Source of the DNA: Hymenobacter monticola
GTDB taxonomy: Bacteria; Bacteroidota; Bacteroidia; Cytophagales; Hymenobacteraceae
DNA: 64,000 nucleotides
NCBI RefSeq assembly: GCF_022811645.1
Contig: NZ_CP094534.1
Span: 2,542,001 to 2,606,000, forward strand
Reading direction: 5' to 3'
This document shows, piece by piece, positions 41,944 to 50,654 of the stretch (position 1 is its first letter; each line of letters opens with the position of its first letter). Made by a program: the position numbers and the translations under genes. The notes beneath the pieces are model-generated. The model worked only from the letters and a program-made list of their open reading frames with translations. It ran no database searches and was not told the DNA's origin.

Positions 41944-44900
41944 CTACTCCCGCTCCAGCACCTGCCGGATGCCGCCCAGGCCGCTCGAAATATTCTCCAG
42001 CTGCGTGAGCACGCTGTGCAACTGGCCGCCGCTGCTGGTGCGCAGGTTGCGCACGAAAGTGGCTTTGATGGCTTCCCAGCGGGCTTTTTCCTCGGGCGTG
42101 AGCCAGCCCAGCAGCTCGTGTAGCTTGAGCAGGTTGGCCTCGGTGCCGCTGGTCAGGGTTTGGGCTTCGTTGTCGTAGTGGGTGGCCAGGAGGGTTTTTA
42201 CTTCCTCGTCGTTCATCACGGGGCGCACCTTTTCGGCCAGCTTGGCCATGTTGCGGTAGGAGCCCTGCAGCTTGAAGGGCGGTTCGGTGCGGTACTCGTT
42301 GGCCTGCGCCGCCGAGCGGATGTACTCCTCGTTCACGCGGGCCACCACGTCGCGGATGCCTAGCAGCTTCTGCAGCACAGCCACGTACTCGTTGATTTCG
42401 GCAGGGGAGTGGTTGGCCTCGAAGGTGAGGCTGGTGCTGTCGCCGGTTTCGGCCAGCTTGATGAGCGGGTACACGTCGGCCTGGCTTTTGGCGGCGAGGC
42501 GGCTGAGCACGGGGTTGGCCACCAGCGAGTTTTCCACGTAGCTGAGCAGGAAGGTGTCGGCCGTGTCGCCGATGATGTCGCCGAGGTTGTAGATGTCGGC
42601 GCGGTTGGCCAGCATGTCGGGAATGCGGAACTGCTCGCCCGATTCCGTGTAGGGGTTGCCGGCCATCACCACGGCCACCTTGCGGCCCCGGAAATCGTAG
42701 GTGCGGGCGCGGCCCTGGTACACGCCCTCAATCTTGCGCTGGGCGTCGCAGAGCGAGATGAATTTCTGCAAAAATTCGGGATTGCAGTGCTGAATATCAT
42801 CGAGATATATCATCACGTTGTCGCCCATCTCGAAGGCCAGGTTCAGCTTCAGCAGCTCCTCGCGGGCACCGGAGTTGGGCGCCTGAGCGGGGTCCACGCT
42901 CGTCACGGCGTGGCCGATGGCCGGGCCGTTGATTTTCATAAAAATCAGCCCCAGGCGGTTGGCCACGTACTCCATGAGCGTGGTTTTGCCGTAGCCAGGC
43001 GGCGACACCAGCAGCAGCAGGCCCATGAGGTCGGTGCGCTTGTCGGCCCCCGCCGTGCCGATTTGCTTGGCGAGGTTGGCCCCGATGAGCGGCAGATACA
43101 CCTCATCAATCAGCTTGTTCCGCACAAACGATGAGAGCACGCGCGGCCGGAACTCCGCCAGCCGCAGCTCCTCGGCGAAGCGCGCCACCAACTCCTTTTT
43201 CAGCGTCCCAAACGACTCAAACAGCGGCACCACCGAGCGCACGTAGTGGTGCAGTCGCCGCCGGAACTCGGGGAAATGCAGCTGATAGCTCCGCTCATGA
43301 ATGCGGGCGTGCGAGCCCTGCAGGCCGGTGAGGGTTTCGTGCAAGGGCGTGCGGATGATGCGCGCGGGGTCGAAGGTGGCAGTTATTAGCAGCGTCGCCG
43401 CTTCGTTCACCCCGTTAACCCCATCCCCCGGCCCCTTCCCCTCCTGGGGAAGGGGAGCCGAGGCGACGCTGAAAGTTGAGTTCGTCAGGCTCCCCTCCCC
43501 CGGAGGGGAGGGGCTGGGGGTGGGGTTTGGGTGCCGCACAAACGCCCCCAGCCACTGCCGCACCAGCTGGAACTGCGCGGCCGGCTGGTCGGCTAGCGCG
43601 GCCACGCTGGCTTCGTATTGCGGCGTGGCGTTGCGCTCCTTCAGCGACTGCTGGAACTGCTGGTACAGGTCGGCGGCTTCGGGGGCGATGACGAAGGTTT
43701 CGCCGCGGGTCAGCTCCTGAAACAGGTAGTCGCCAGCCTCGGCTACTTCGGGGAGGGTGAATAAGCTAGTGCCGGTAGCAAACTCCTCCACGGCCAGCTG
43801 CAACTCGGCTTTCAGGGGCTCGAACTCGCGGGAATCGGGGAAAACCTGGAGCAGGATGCCAATGCCCTGTAGCTGCTGCTGCCAGGCGGCCTTGCGCTTG
43901 CGGCCCGCGAAGCGCTGCCAGTAGAGCGCGGCGGCGGCGCGGGCGTTGGCCGGGTAGCGCAGCAAATCGGCGGTGCGGGTGAGGCGCACCAGCGCTTCGA
44001 GCAGCAGGGCGGCGTCGTGGTCGTGCACACCTTTGAGGTAGCCCTCGGCGTAGCGCGGGGCCATAAACTGCTGTACGTAAATAGTCAGCTCGGCCACGGT
44101 GAGGTGCGAGAGCTCAGCCAGCGACAGCACGGCCGCCGTGCCGGGCTGCGCCGGCGCGGGCCGCTGGGCCGCCTGCAAAATCAGCCAGGCCAGGTACTCG
44201 GCGCGGTACACGTCGGCGTTTTCCGACACCACCGTTTGGTCCCACACAGCGCGGGCGGCCAGGAAGGCAGGCTCGGTTATTTTCTGGAAGAAATTGGTGC
44301 CCGTGAGGTGGTAGTGTAGGTCGCCGTCGCGCAGTACTACGGTCAGGTCCAGCGGCTGGGTGTTGACGGTGAAGGCGTAGGGGCCGAATTTCAGGGCCTG
44401 GCCGCCGTCGGTAAACAGCTCGGCGCGGTCCTTGAGCTGGCGCACAGCGTCTTCCTTCACCGTTTTGAGGCGGCTCTGAATGTCGTCGGCCTTCACCGGG
44501 TCGCCGAGGCTGACCAGCTCCTGCACGGTCTGGCGCACCTTTTCCACCATCAAATCCGACGCGAAATAGCCGTTGATGTCGGCCACCGTTTCGAAGCGGC
44601 CCAGCCGGTTTTGCACCGCTTTCAGAATGCGTTCGGCCGATTGCAGCAGCGCCGAAGCCCGCTGATTCCGGGCCTCTACCAGCCCCACCTTGCGCGACTC
44701 AAACGCCTCCGAAACCTCCTCGCGCTTGCCCGCCAGCTGCACCAGAAACTGGTCAAATTCCGGAAATTTGCCTTCCAGCTCCTCCAGCTGCACCAGCAGC
44801 TTGGTACTGTACTCGTCGCAGCGGGCGGGCGTGTCGCACAGGTCCAGGTAGTTCACCAGCGCTTGGTCGAGGAGCTTGATTTGGGCCGTGAATTCGGCCT

Positions 44901-47022
44901 GCGCCTCGGTGCCGGCCAGGGCCTGCCGCCGCCGTTTCAGCGCCGCCCGAATCTGGTTGAAGCTGGCGTAAATCGTCGAGATGTTGTCGATGATGCGCGT
45001 GGTTTGCGTGGGGTCGGGCATCGGCAGGTTGCTCACCACCTCAATCAGCAGCTCCAGCTCGCTCGAAACCGCGTTGGCCAGCTTTTCCTGCTCGTTGGCT
45101 TCGGCCACTTTCTGCACCTTCTCAATGGCCTCGGCAATGGCCTGCACGCGCACGGTGTAGGGCTTCAGCGCGTCGGGCTTCAGCAGGAAATCCACCGTTT
45201 GGGCGGCCACGTCCTTGCTGGTTTGCTCCAGGTCGGCGGCGGCTTTTTCCACGGTGGGCAGCTCCACGTAGCGCAGCTCTTTTAGGGAAATGACCTCGCC
45301 GCGCACCGTGCGCAGCTCCGCCAGCATCTGCACGAACTCGTTCACGTCGGTGGCCGTGGTGCGCTTGATGCGGCCGGTCAGCTCGTCGGCTTTGGCCAGC
45401 ACGCGCTGGGTTTCGGCGTCGGTGCTTTTGCGGATGCTTAGCACTTTGTCGAACTCCTCAACCGCCGCATTAGCTGCCTGCTGAATGTCGCGCAGCGGCT
45501 CGGCCAGCGCTTGAGCGGCCGGCTCGCGCAGCCAGTGGTAGGTGTCGGTGAGGGTGGTGGTGAGGCGAATCAGGTCGAGGTAGAGGCCGGCGTAGCTGTC
45601 GTCTTTGCTGAGCAGCGTCAGTACCTCCTGCGTTTCGGCCATAGCCCGCACTATTTCTTTGTTGCCCAGCTTGTAGAGGTAGGAGCCAGAAGTGACGGGC
45701 AGCTCAAAATCGGGCGCTACATAGGGCGTTTGCCAAATTTGTACCGCATGGTGCTTCTTCGGCTCATCATCCTTGCGGAAATAGCACAGCTCGCCGTTTT
45801 CAAACAGTGCGTAGCCGTGGCAATTAATGGGGTTTTCAACCCGCTGCGCGATGATGTTATAGGAAAATAATAAATACGCGCCGCTGTCCTTATTGTAGAA
45901 AACATACAGGGAATCTTCGCCGTTGGGCGAGGCTACGCGCTTCTCAAACAGCATGTCGCGCAGGCCGTTGTCAAATAATTTTCCCTCGCCGGTTTGCAGG
46001 TAAAAACCGTGCGAAAATATGAGTCCCTGGCCGTCGGGCAGCAGCACGCAGGCATCGGCCAGCGCGTCCAGGCGCTGCGCTGTTTGCTGCTTGGAGTTGT
46101 AAATGAAATACCGGTAATCGGGCTCCTGATAGGGCCGGATTTTCAGCAGAATTAAGTTACCGACAATGGCGTAATAAATCTCCGAATCGTCGAGCGTCTG
46201 GTCCTTATCGGCCACCGGCTCGGCGTAAATGCCGCGACCGGTGGCGGTGTTGTCCTCCACTTTGATGGTGAGGTCGCCGCCGATGGTTTCGACAAAAACC
46301 CGGTCCTCGATGCTGATGTGCGGGTGTTTGCCGCTCCGCTGCATGTCGCGCGTGGTGCGCTTCCAGGTGAACTCGTGCTGCGGCGGGTACACGTATTCGT
46401 GGTCGCTGCGGTTGTCGATGTAGGTCAGTGCCTCGTTCTGCAACAGCCACTTGAACGTCTTGATGTCGTTCACACTTTTGCCCACCCGAAACACCATGAA
46501 CAGGTGGTTGCCGAGCACCGCGAATTTTACGAACTGCGTGTTCTTGTAATAACGGTACAGGTCGCGGAATTCGCCGGCAAACTGCGCGTTATTAATCAGG
46601 TCCAGCGGCAGCGGCTGAAACTCGTGGTTCACGTAATTATAGGCCCCGAAAACATCGGATAATTCCACCTCCGTTTTCAGGCCCAGCACCACGTTGAAGC
46701 CGAAGAGAAATTTATCGCCCACCGGCACCATGTCCCACGGCACGCAATTGTGCTCGGTGGTGATGCGCCCGGTCCCAATCAGCTTGGTATCAATCGCGCC
46801 AAACACCGTTTTGCGCTCGGCGTTCAGCTTGTCGAGGCGGGCTTTGAGGTCGGCGCCGCTCTTGTGCAGGCGGTTGCGCAGGATTTCGTAGGTGCCGCCT
46901 TCGAGTTGGACGCCGTTGACCCCATCCCCCGGCCCCTTCCCCTCCGGGGGAAGGGGAGCCGAGGCGGCGCGGGTTTTTTCTTTTTCGTTGGTAATGGCGG
47001 GGTTATTGCTATCGGGGCTCAT
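41944..47022 (-). CDS. Very large AAA+ ATPase of the DUF3686 / 'DNA repair ATPase' family
   Basis: Seen: 1692 residues from ATG 47022. N-terminal beta-propeller-like region about 40-450 (DUF3686-like, FIYNSKQQTAQRLDAL style blades), a coiled-coil rich middle about 450-850, a helical region to about 1290, and one AAA+ module about 1310-1600 with Walker A SPPGYGKTTL near 1341 and Walker B MIYLDDIQ near 1406, then AGNPYTESGEQFRIPDMLANRAD. Known: database name is DNA repair ATPase but proof is lacking; members sit beside PspA, flotillin and YqiJ genes. Odd: residues ~19-37 and ~1166-1203 are translated repeat elements. An upstream start (47055) is possible. Last gene of the cluster. Confidence 0.88.
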   Translation of the reverse strand: MSPDSNNPAITNEKEKTRAASAPLPPEGKGPGDGVNGVQLEGGTYEILRNRLHKSGADLKARLDKLNAERKTVFGAIDTKLIGTGRITTEHNCVPWDMVPVGDKFLFGFNVVLGLKTEVELSDVFGAYNYVNHEFQPLPLDLINNAQFAGEFRDLYRYYKNTQFVKFAVLGNHLFMVFRVGKSVNDIKTFKWLLQNEALTYIDNRSDHEYVYPPQHEFTWKRTTRDMQRSGKHPHISIEDRVFVETIGGDLTIKVEDNTATGRGIYAEPVADKDQTLDDSEIYYAIVGNLILLKIRPYQEPDYRYFIYNSKQQTAQRLDALADACVLLPDGQGLIFSHGFYLQTGEGKLFDNGLRDMLFEKRVASPNGEDSLYVFYNKDSGAYLLFSYNIIAQRVENPINCHGYALFENGELCYFRKDDEPKKHHAVQIWQTPYVAPDFELPVTSGSYLYKLGNKEIVRAMAETQEVLTLLSKDDSYAGLYLDLIRLTTTLTDTYHWLREPAAQALAEPLRDIQQAANAAVEEFDKVLSIRKSTDAETQRVLAKADELTGRIKRTTATDVNEFVQMLAELRTVRGEVISLKELRYVELPTVEKAAADLEQTSKDVAAQTVDFLLKPDALKPYTVRVQAIAEAIEKVQKVAEANEQEKLANAVSSELELLIEVVSNLPMPDPTQTTRIIDNISTIYASFNQIRAALKRRRQALAGTEAQAEFTAQIKLLDQALVNYLDLCDTPARCDEYSTKLLVQLEELEGKFPEFDQFLVQLAGKREEVSEAFESRKVGLVEARNQRASALLQSAERILKAVQNRLGRFETVADINGYFASDLMVEKVRQTVQELVSLGDPVKADDIQSRLKTVKEDAVRQLKDRAELFTDGGQALKFGPYAFTVNTQPLDLTVVLRDGDLHYHLTGTNFFQKITEPAFLAARAVWDQTVVSENADVYRAEYLAWLILQAAQRPAPAQPGTAAVLSLAELSHLTVAELTIYVQQFMAPRYAEGYLKGVHDHDAALLLEALVRLTRTADLLRYPANARAAAALYWQRFAGRKRKAAWQQQLQGIGILLQVFPDSREFEPLKAELQLAVEEFATGTSLFTLPEVAEAGDYLFQELTRGETFVIAPEAADLYQQFQQSLKERNATPQYEASVAALADQPAAQFQLVRQWLGAFVRHPNPTPSPSPPGEGSLTNSTFSVASAPLPQEGKGPGDGVNGVNEAATLLITATFDPARIIRTPLHETLTGLQGSHARIHERSYQLHFPEFRRRLHHYVRSVVPLFESFGTLKKELVARFAEELRLAEFRPRVLSSFVRNKLIDEVYLPLIGANLAKQIGTAGADKRTDLMGLLLLVSPPGYGKTTLMEYVANRLGLIFMKINGPAIGHAVTSVDPAQAPNSGAREELLKLNLAFEMGDNVMIYLDDIQHCNPEFLQKFISLCDAQRKIEGVYQGRARTYDFRGRKVAVVMAGNPYTESGEQFRIPDMLANRADIYNLGDIIGDTADTFLLSYVENSLVANPVLSRLAAKSQADVYPLIKLAETGDSTSLTFEANHSPAEINEYVAVLQKLLGIRDVVARVNEEYIRSAAQANEYRTEPPFKLQGSYRNMAKLAEKVRPVMNDEEVKTLLATHYDNEAQTLTSGTEANLLKLHELLGWLTPEEKARWEAIKATFVRNLRTSSGGQLHSVLTQLENISSGLGGIRQVLERE
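43417..43527. repeat. GC-rich two-arm repeat inside the AAA+ coding sequence
   Basis: Complete two-arm element: AACCCCATCCCCCGGCCCC... on one side and ...GGGGCTGGGGGTGGGGTT on the other, with GAGTTCGTCAGGCTCCCC between. It is read in frame as about 37 residues (NPTPSPSPPGEGSLT, then APLPQEGKGPGDGVNGV) at ~1166-1203 of the ATPase, between two helical parts. Confidence 0.9.
46917..46966. repeat. Single repeat arm near the N-terminus of the AAA+ gene
   Basis: One arm of the same family (GACCCCATCCCCCGGCCCC...GGGGGAAGGGGAGCC), in frame as APLPPEGKGPGDGVNGV, residues about 19-37. Only this arm is present. Confidence 0.88.
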
Positions 47023-47503
47023 AATTAGGGTAGAGGACAGCCAAATGCTCGGCAATTGTCTTTAACACTTTTGGGGTGTTATGCAGGACCTCCTCGTTGG
47101 TGAAGCGGAGGACCAGGAAGCCATACTCCTGCAATTCGTGGGTGCGGCCGCCGTCGTATTCGGCCTGGCTTTCGTCGCCATGGATGCTGCCGTCGACTTC
47201 AACAATCAGCCACGCGGCGAGGCATACAAAATCCACAATGAAAGACTCGATGGCGTGCTGGCGGCGAAAAGGCGCGTTCAGCTTATTGCCGCGCAGTTCT
47301 TGCCAAAGGTGGTTTTCGGCGGGCGTGGGATGCTTGCGGTTGTGCTGGGTGTAGGCTTTGAGGGACGTTTTCCAGCGCTTGGCGTCGGTGGTAAACATGC
47401 CGAAGGGGTAGACCTCAGCCCCGTTAACCCCATCCCCCGGCCCCTTCCCCTCCGGGGGAAGGGGAGCCCGACGACTATCGTCCGAAATTTCGTCAGCACT
47501 CAT
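47009..47503 (-). CDS. DUF559-domain (Vsr-like endonuclease fold) protein
   Basis: Seen: up to 164 residues. Residues about 50-160 are a DUF559 domain: HPTPAENHLWQELRGNKL, FRRQHAIESFIVDFVC, LIVEVDGSIHGDESQAEYD and LRFTNEEVL, including the acidic-Glu-Val-Asp-Gly core of PD-(D/E)XK/Vsr-like nucleases. Known: DUF559 proteins resemble very-short-patch repair nucleases, activity mostly untested. With the ATG at 47503, residues 13-28 are repeat-encoded (APLPPEGKGPGDGVNGA); with ATG 47398 the repeat is leader. Its 3' end overlaps the ATPase start by 14 bases. Confidence 0.82.
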   Translation of the reverse strand: MSADEISDDSRRAPLPPEGKGPGDGVNGAEVYPFGMFTTDAKRWKTSLKAYTQHNRKHPTPAENHLWQELRGNKLNAPFRRQHAIESFIVDFVCLAAWLIVEVDGSIHGDESQAEYDGGRTHELQEYGFLVLRFTNEEVLHNTPKVLKTIAEHLAVLYPNYEPR

Positions 47504-47606
47504 GACGTGACTTATTCAAACAAAAAAGAAGAACAAACTACTGCCAACCGTCCGTGCCGCCTCGGCTCCCCTTCCCCCGGAGGGGAAGGGGCCGGGGGAT
47601 GGGGTT
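47425..47606. repeat. GC-rich two-arm inverted repeat
   Basis: Arms TAACCCCATCCCCCGGCCCC... (47425-47467) and ...GGGGCCGGGGGATGGGGTTT (47564-47606), the complement, with about 95 AT-richer bases between. The right arm meets the TAA of the flotillin gene at 47606-47608; the left arm lies in or just before the DUF559 reading frame. Confidence 0.9.
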
Positions 47607-49771
47607 TACAACTGCAGCGTCTTCGCCGGCTTATCCCCAATGCCCAACGCCTTGGCTGTGCTGGCCAGCTGCGCGATGGTGCCGCGCGTGGACTCGTCGC
47701 CGGCCTTATTCATCATTTGCAGCAGCAGGGCCGACACGCTCAGGTTCTTCATGTCCTCGCTGCTCAGACCGAACTTATCCACGAAGCGGCGCAGGTTGGT
47801 TTTGAAATCCCCGTCGCCGTCGTGGCCGAAGAAGGCGTCTTTCACGGTGCCTAGCACTTCGGAATTGTGCACGGCGCGGTCCACCATTTTGCCCTTGGTG
47901 ATGGAGCCGATAATCTGGTCGAAGAACATGGTTTCGCCGCCCACGATGTCGATTTTGGCCGACTTCAGGGCTTCTGAAATTACGCCAGCCTGAGCGCCGG
48001 CAATGTCTTTCTGGATGTTGATTTGGGCCAGCTCCACCGACTTTTCCTTGTCGAGGCGCAGCTTGAATTCCTCGTGGTCTTTGCCCACGCCGTCGAGCTT
48101 CTTCATGGCGTCAGCCTTGGCTTCGATGCCCTTGGCTTCCACGGCAAAGCGCTGCTCGTTCACGGTTACTTCGGCCAGGCCACGCTTCTGGTCGGCGTCG
48201 GCTTTGGCTTCGATGACGCTGGCTTCGGCCAGGCCTTTTTCGCGGTTCACCTTAGCGGCCACCACGCCCAGCTTCTCGTCGGCCTCGGCCTGGGCCGTGG
48301 CTTTCGCCTGGATGGCCTGTGCCTCGGCCGTGGCGGTTAGCTGCAACACGTTGGCTTCGGCCTCGCCTTCTTTCTGGCGGGCGGTGGCTTTGGCCTGCAT
48401 CACCTGGGCCTCGGCCAGGCCCACGGCGCTGGCTTTGCTGGCCTCGGCTTCGGCCATGATGCGCATGGCCTGCGAGCGGTGCTCCGACGAAGCTTTCTCG
48501 GCTTCGGCATCAATCAGCGACTGCTTGGCGCGGAATTCGGCGGCCTGCTTGGCCATGTCGGCGTTGCCGACCAGCGCAATGGTGGCCTGCTCGGTTTCCT
48601 GCTGGGCCTTGGTCACGGCCACCAGCTTTTCGCGGTCGGCCGCGGCCTGGGCGCGGGTGTCTTTAATGCGCTCTTCCTCAATTACCGTGGCTTTTTCTAC
48701 CGTAATGCGCTCGCGGATGATGCTCTGAATATTCTTGCGCTCCTCTTCTAAGGCCTTTTCTTTTTCAATCTGGGCCAGGGCCACGATGCGCTCCCGCTCG
48801 TTGATTTCGAGAGAACGGGCCTGCTCCACGCGCTCGGTTTCCACGGCATCGGTGCGCTGCTTGTTGCGCTCGGCCACCAGGATTTGCCGGTCGCGGTTTT
48901 GCTCCGAAATCTTGATTTCCTCGTCGGCGGCAATACGGGCTTTTTCGCCTTTCATGCGCTCTTCCTGGCGTACTTTCTCGGTTTCGGCCGCTTCCCGGGC
49001 CTTGATGTTGGCAATTTCGCGGAACTGCTTTTCCTGGTTTTCGGCCAGCTGCTTTTCAAGCTGCAGAATGGTTTCCTGCGCCTCCACGTCCTGCTTCTTG
49101 ATGGTTTTCTGTTGGTCGCGCTGAATCTGGTTGGCCTGAATTTTCTGCTCCGAGGTCAGGGCAATAATCTTCTTGATACCTTCGGCGTCCAGAATGTTGT
49201 CCTGGTTCAGCGCCTGCAAGGGCGTCTGTTCCAGATAGTCAATGGCGCAGTCGTCAAGCACATAGCCGTTCAAGTCGGTGCCGATGATGCGCAGAATCTC
49301 CTGCTTGAACTGCTCGCGGGAGTTGTAGAGCTCGATGAAGTCGAAGTGCTTGCCCACCGTTTTCAGGGCTTCCGAAAACTTGGCGTCGAACAGGCTTTCG
49401 AGCGCCAGCGGGTCGGAGGCGCGGTGCGCGCCGATGCTCTGGGCCACGTTTACCACGTCCTCGTGGGTTTTGTTGACGCGGATGAAGAAGTTCACCTTCA
49501 CGTCGGCCCGCAGGTTGTCTTTGCACACCAGCCCTTCGGAGCCGGCGCGGGAGATGACGATGGTTTTCAGCTTGATGTCCATCAGCTCCAGCTTGTGCAG
49601 GATAGGCACCACGATGATGCCGGAGAAGGACACCTTGGCGTCGCCCATGCCGGTGCGCAACAGGGCCTCGCCCTGCACGGCTTTCTTGTACATTTTGGCG
49701 ATAACTGACAAAAAACCAAGGAGAAACAGGCCGACGATAATCAGGACGGCCCAGGAAAGGGATGCTAGCAT
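47606..49771 (-). CDS. Flotillin / SPFH-domain protein (YqiK-like)
   Basis: Seen: 721 residues. N-terminal membrane segment 4-26 (LSWAVLIIVGLFLLGFLSVIA), SPFH/Band-7 domain about 30-200 (ALLRTGMGDAKVSFSGIIVVPILHKLE), then a very long Glu/Ala/Lys/Arg coiled coil about 200-610 (QEKQFREIANIKAREAAE). The C-terminal part holds the flotillin-type IGSITKGKM region. Known: YqiK/flotillins organise membrane microdomains; E. coli YqiK lies beside YqiJ, as here. Inferred: forms a large membrane-bound cage or scaffold with the PspA and AAA+ partners. TAA stop abuts the repeat. Confidence 0.93.
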   Translation of the reverse strand: MLASLSWAVLIIVGLFLLGFLSVIAKMYKKAVQGEALLRTGMGDAKVSFSGIIVVPILHKLELMDIKLKTIVISRAGSEGLVCKDNLRADVKVNFFIRVNKTHEDVVNVAQSIGAHRASDPLALESLFDAKFSEALKTVGKHFDFIELYNSREQFKQEILRIIGTDLNGYVLDDCAIDYLEQTPLQALNQDNILDAEGIKKIIALTSEQKIQANQIQRDQQKTIKKQDVEAQETILQLEKQLAENQEKQFREIANIKAREAAETEKVRQEERMKGEKARIAADEEIKISEQNRDRQILVAERNKQRTDAVETERVEQARSLEINERERIVALAQIEKEKALEEERKNIQSIIRERITVEKATVIEEERIKDTRAQAAADREKLVAVTKAQQETEQATIALVGNADMAKQAAEFRAKQSLIDAEAEKASSEHRSQAMRIMAEAEASKASAVGLAEAQVMQAKATARQKEGEAEANVLQLTATAEAQAIQAKATAQAEADEKLGVVAAKVNREKGLAEASVIEAKADADQKRGLAEVTVNEQRFAVEAKGIEAKADAMKKLDGVGKDHEEFKLRLDKEKSVELAQINIQKDIAGAQAGVISEALKSAKIDIVGGETMFFDQIIGSITKGKMVDRAVHNSEVLGTVKDAFFGHDGDGDFKTNLRRFVDKFGLSSEDMKNLSVSALLLQMMNKAGDESTRGTIAQLASTAKALGIGDKPAKTLQL

Positions 49772-49785
49772 ATTCGTGGAATTTA

Positions 49786-49940
49786 CCTCATCCCCCGGCC
49801 CCTTTCCCCGGAGGGGAAGGGGAGCCAGACGAAGAGCTTTTGTAAAAGGTTTTGAATAAAAGAGATGGTTAGAAGACGTCGTCTAAATTTTTGTCAGGCT
49901 CCCCTTCCCCTGGAGGGGAAGGGGCCGGGGGATGGGGTTA
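49786..49940. repeat. GC-rich two-arm inverted repeat
   Basis: Arms ACCTCATCCCCCGGCCCC... (about 49786-49831) and ...GGGGCCGGGGGATGGGGTTA (49893-49940), separated by about 60 AT-rich bases. The last TTA is the stop codon (TAA) of the YqiJ-like gene on the minus strand. Confidence 0.9.
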
Positions 49941-50591
49941 AGAAGTCTGGTAAGGCTCCACCAAATAGCAGCGCCGGGCCGCGTCAAAGTCAATCACCAG
50001 CCCGGTTTCGCCCTTGCGAAGCGGGGCGCTGGTGCTGCGGATATTGAGCATGAGCGGGGCGCCGTCGATGCGGACGGATGCCTGGCCGAGGTGGTCGGCG
50101 GTGGCGGGCAGCAGCACGGTGCACACCTTGCCGATGACTACGGCGCCGCCGTCATGGTCCTTTTCGAGGGCGGTGAAGAGCTTCACGAAAGGCAGCGTGA
50201 GGAATTTGGCCACGAACAGGCTGCCGACGAACAGCGGCAGTAGAAAGGCCAGCCCGAGCAGGAGGGAAGTGTTGCCGGTGTAGTAATTGGCCAGAATGCT
50301 GCCCGCCCACAGCGGCAAAAACACGAAGCTGAGGAACACCATCAGCGGGATGCGGCCCAGGTTGAAGAAGGCCAGCGCGCCGTTGAGCCAGCCGGCGGGG
50401 GCGTCGTGGTGCAGGTCGCCGGGGTGGTGGAAGTGGCCGTGGTCGTCCACCTCCAGGTCAAGGTCCACCGTTTTCATGTCCAGCACACCCACAATCACCG
50501 TGAGCCAGTAGAGCAACACGAACACCAACAAGCCGGTGGGCACCAGATTGGGCGGAGCAATGGCAGCTTTTAAAAGGTCGGTCATGGGCAT
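49938..50591 (-). CDS. YqiJ-like (DUF1449, OB-fold) membrane protein
   Basis: Seen: 217 residues from ATG 50591. Three hydrophobic segments: 14-36 (LVPTGLLVFVLLYWLTVIVGVL), 78-98 (IPLMVFLSFVFLPLWAGSIL) and 104-125 (LLLGLAFLLPLFVGSLFVAK). His-rich loop HGHFHHPGDLHHD between 1 and 2. A C-terminal OB-like beta domain follows (GGAVVIGKVCTVLLPATADHLG). Known: YqiJ/DUF1449 proteins partner flotillins of the YqiK type, similar to NfeD. Starts at 50597 (GTG) or 50585 are possible. It stops in the repeat. Confidence 0.9.
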   Translation of the reverse strand: MPMTDLLKAAIAPPNLVPTGLLVFVLLYWLTVIVGVLDMKTVDLDLEVDDHGHFHHPGDLHHDAPAGWLNGALAFFNLGRIPLMVFLSFVFLPLWAGSILANYYTGNTSLLLGLAFLLPLFVGSLFVAKFLTLPFVKLFTALEKDHDGGAVVIGKVCTVLLPATADHLGQASVRIDGAPLMLNIRSTSAPLRKGETGLVIDFDAARRCYLVEPYQTS

Positions 50592-50654
50592 ATGCACGGC
50601 AGCTTAAAGGTAGGAGAATTGAGAGAACTCCGTGGGCGGCCCGGCCCGTTTTGC

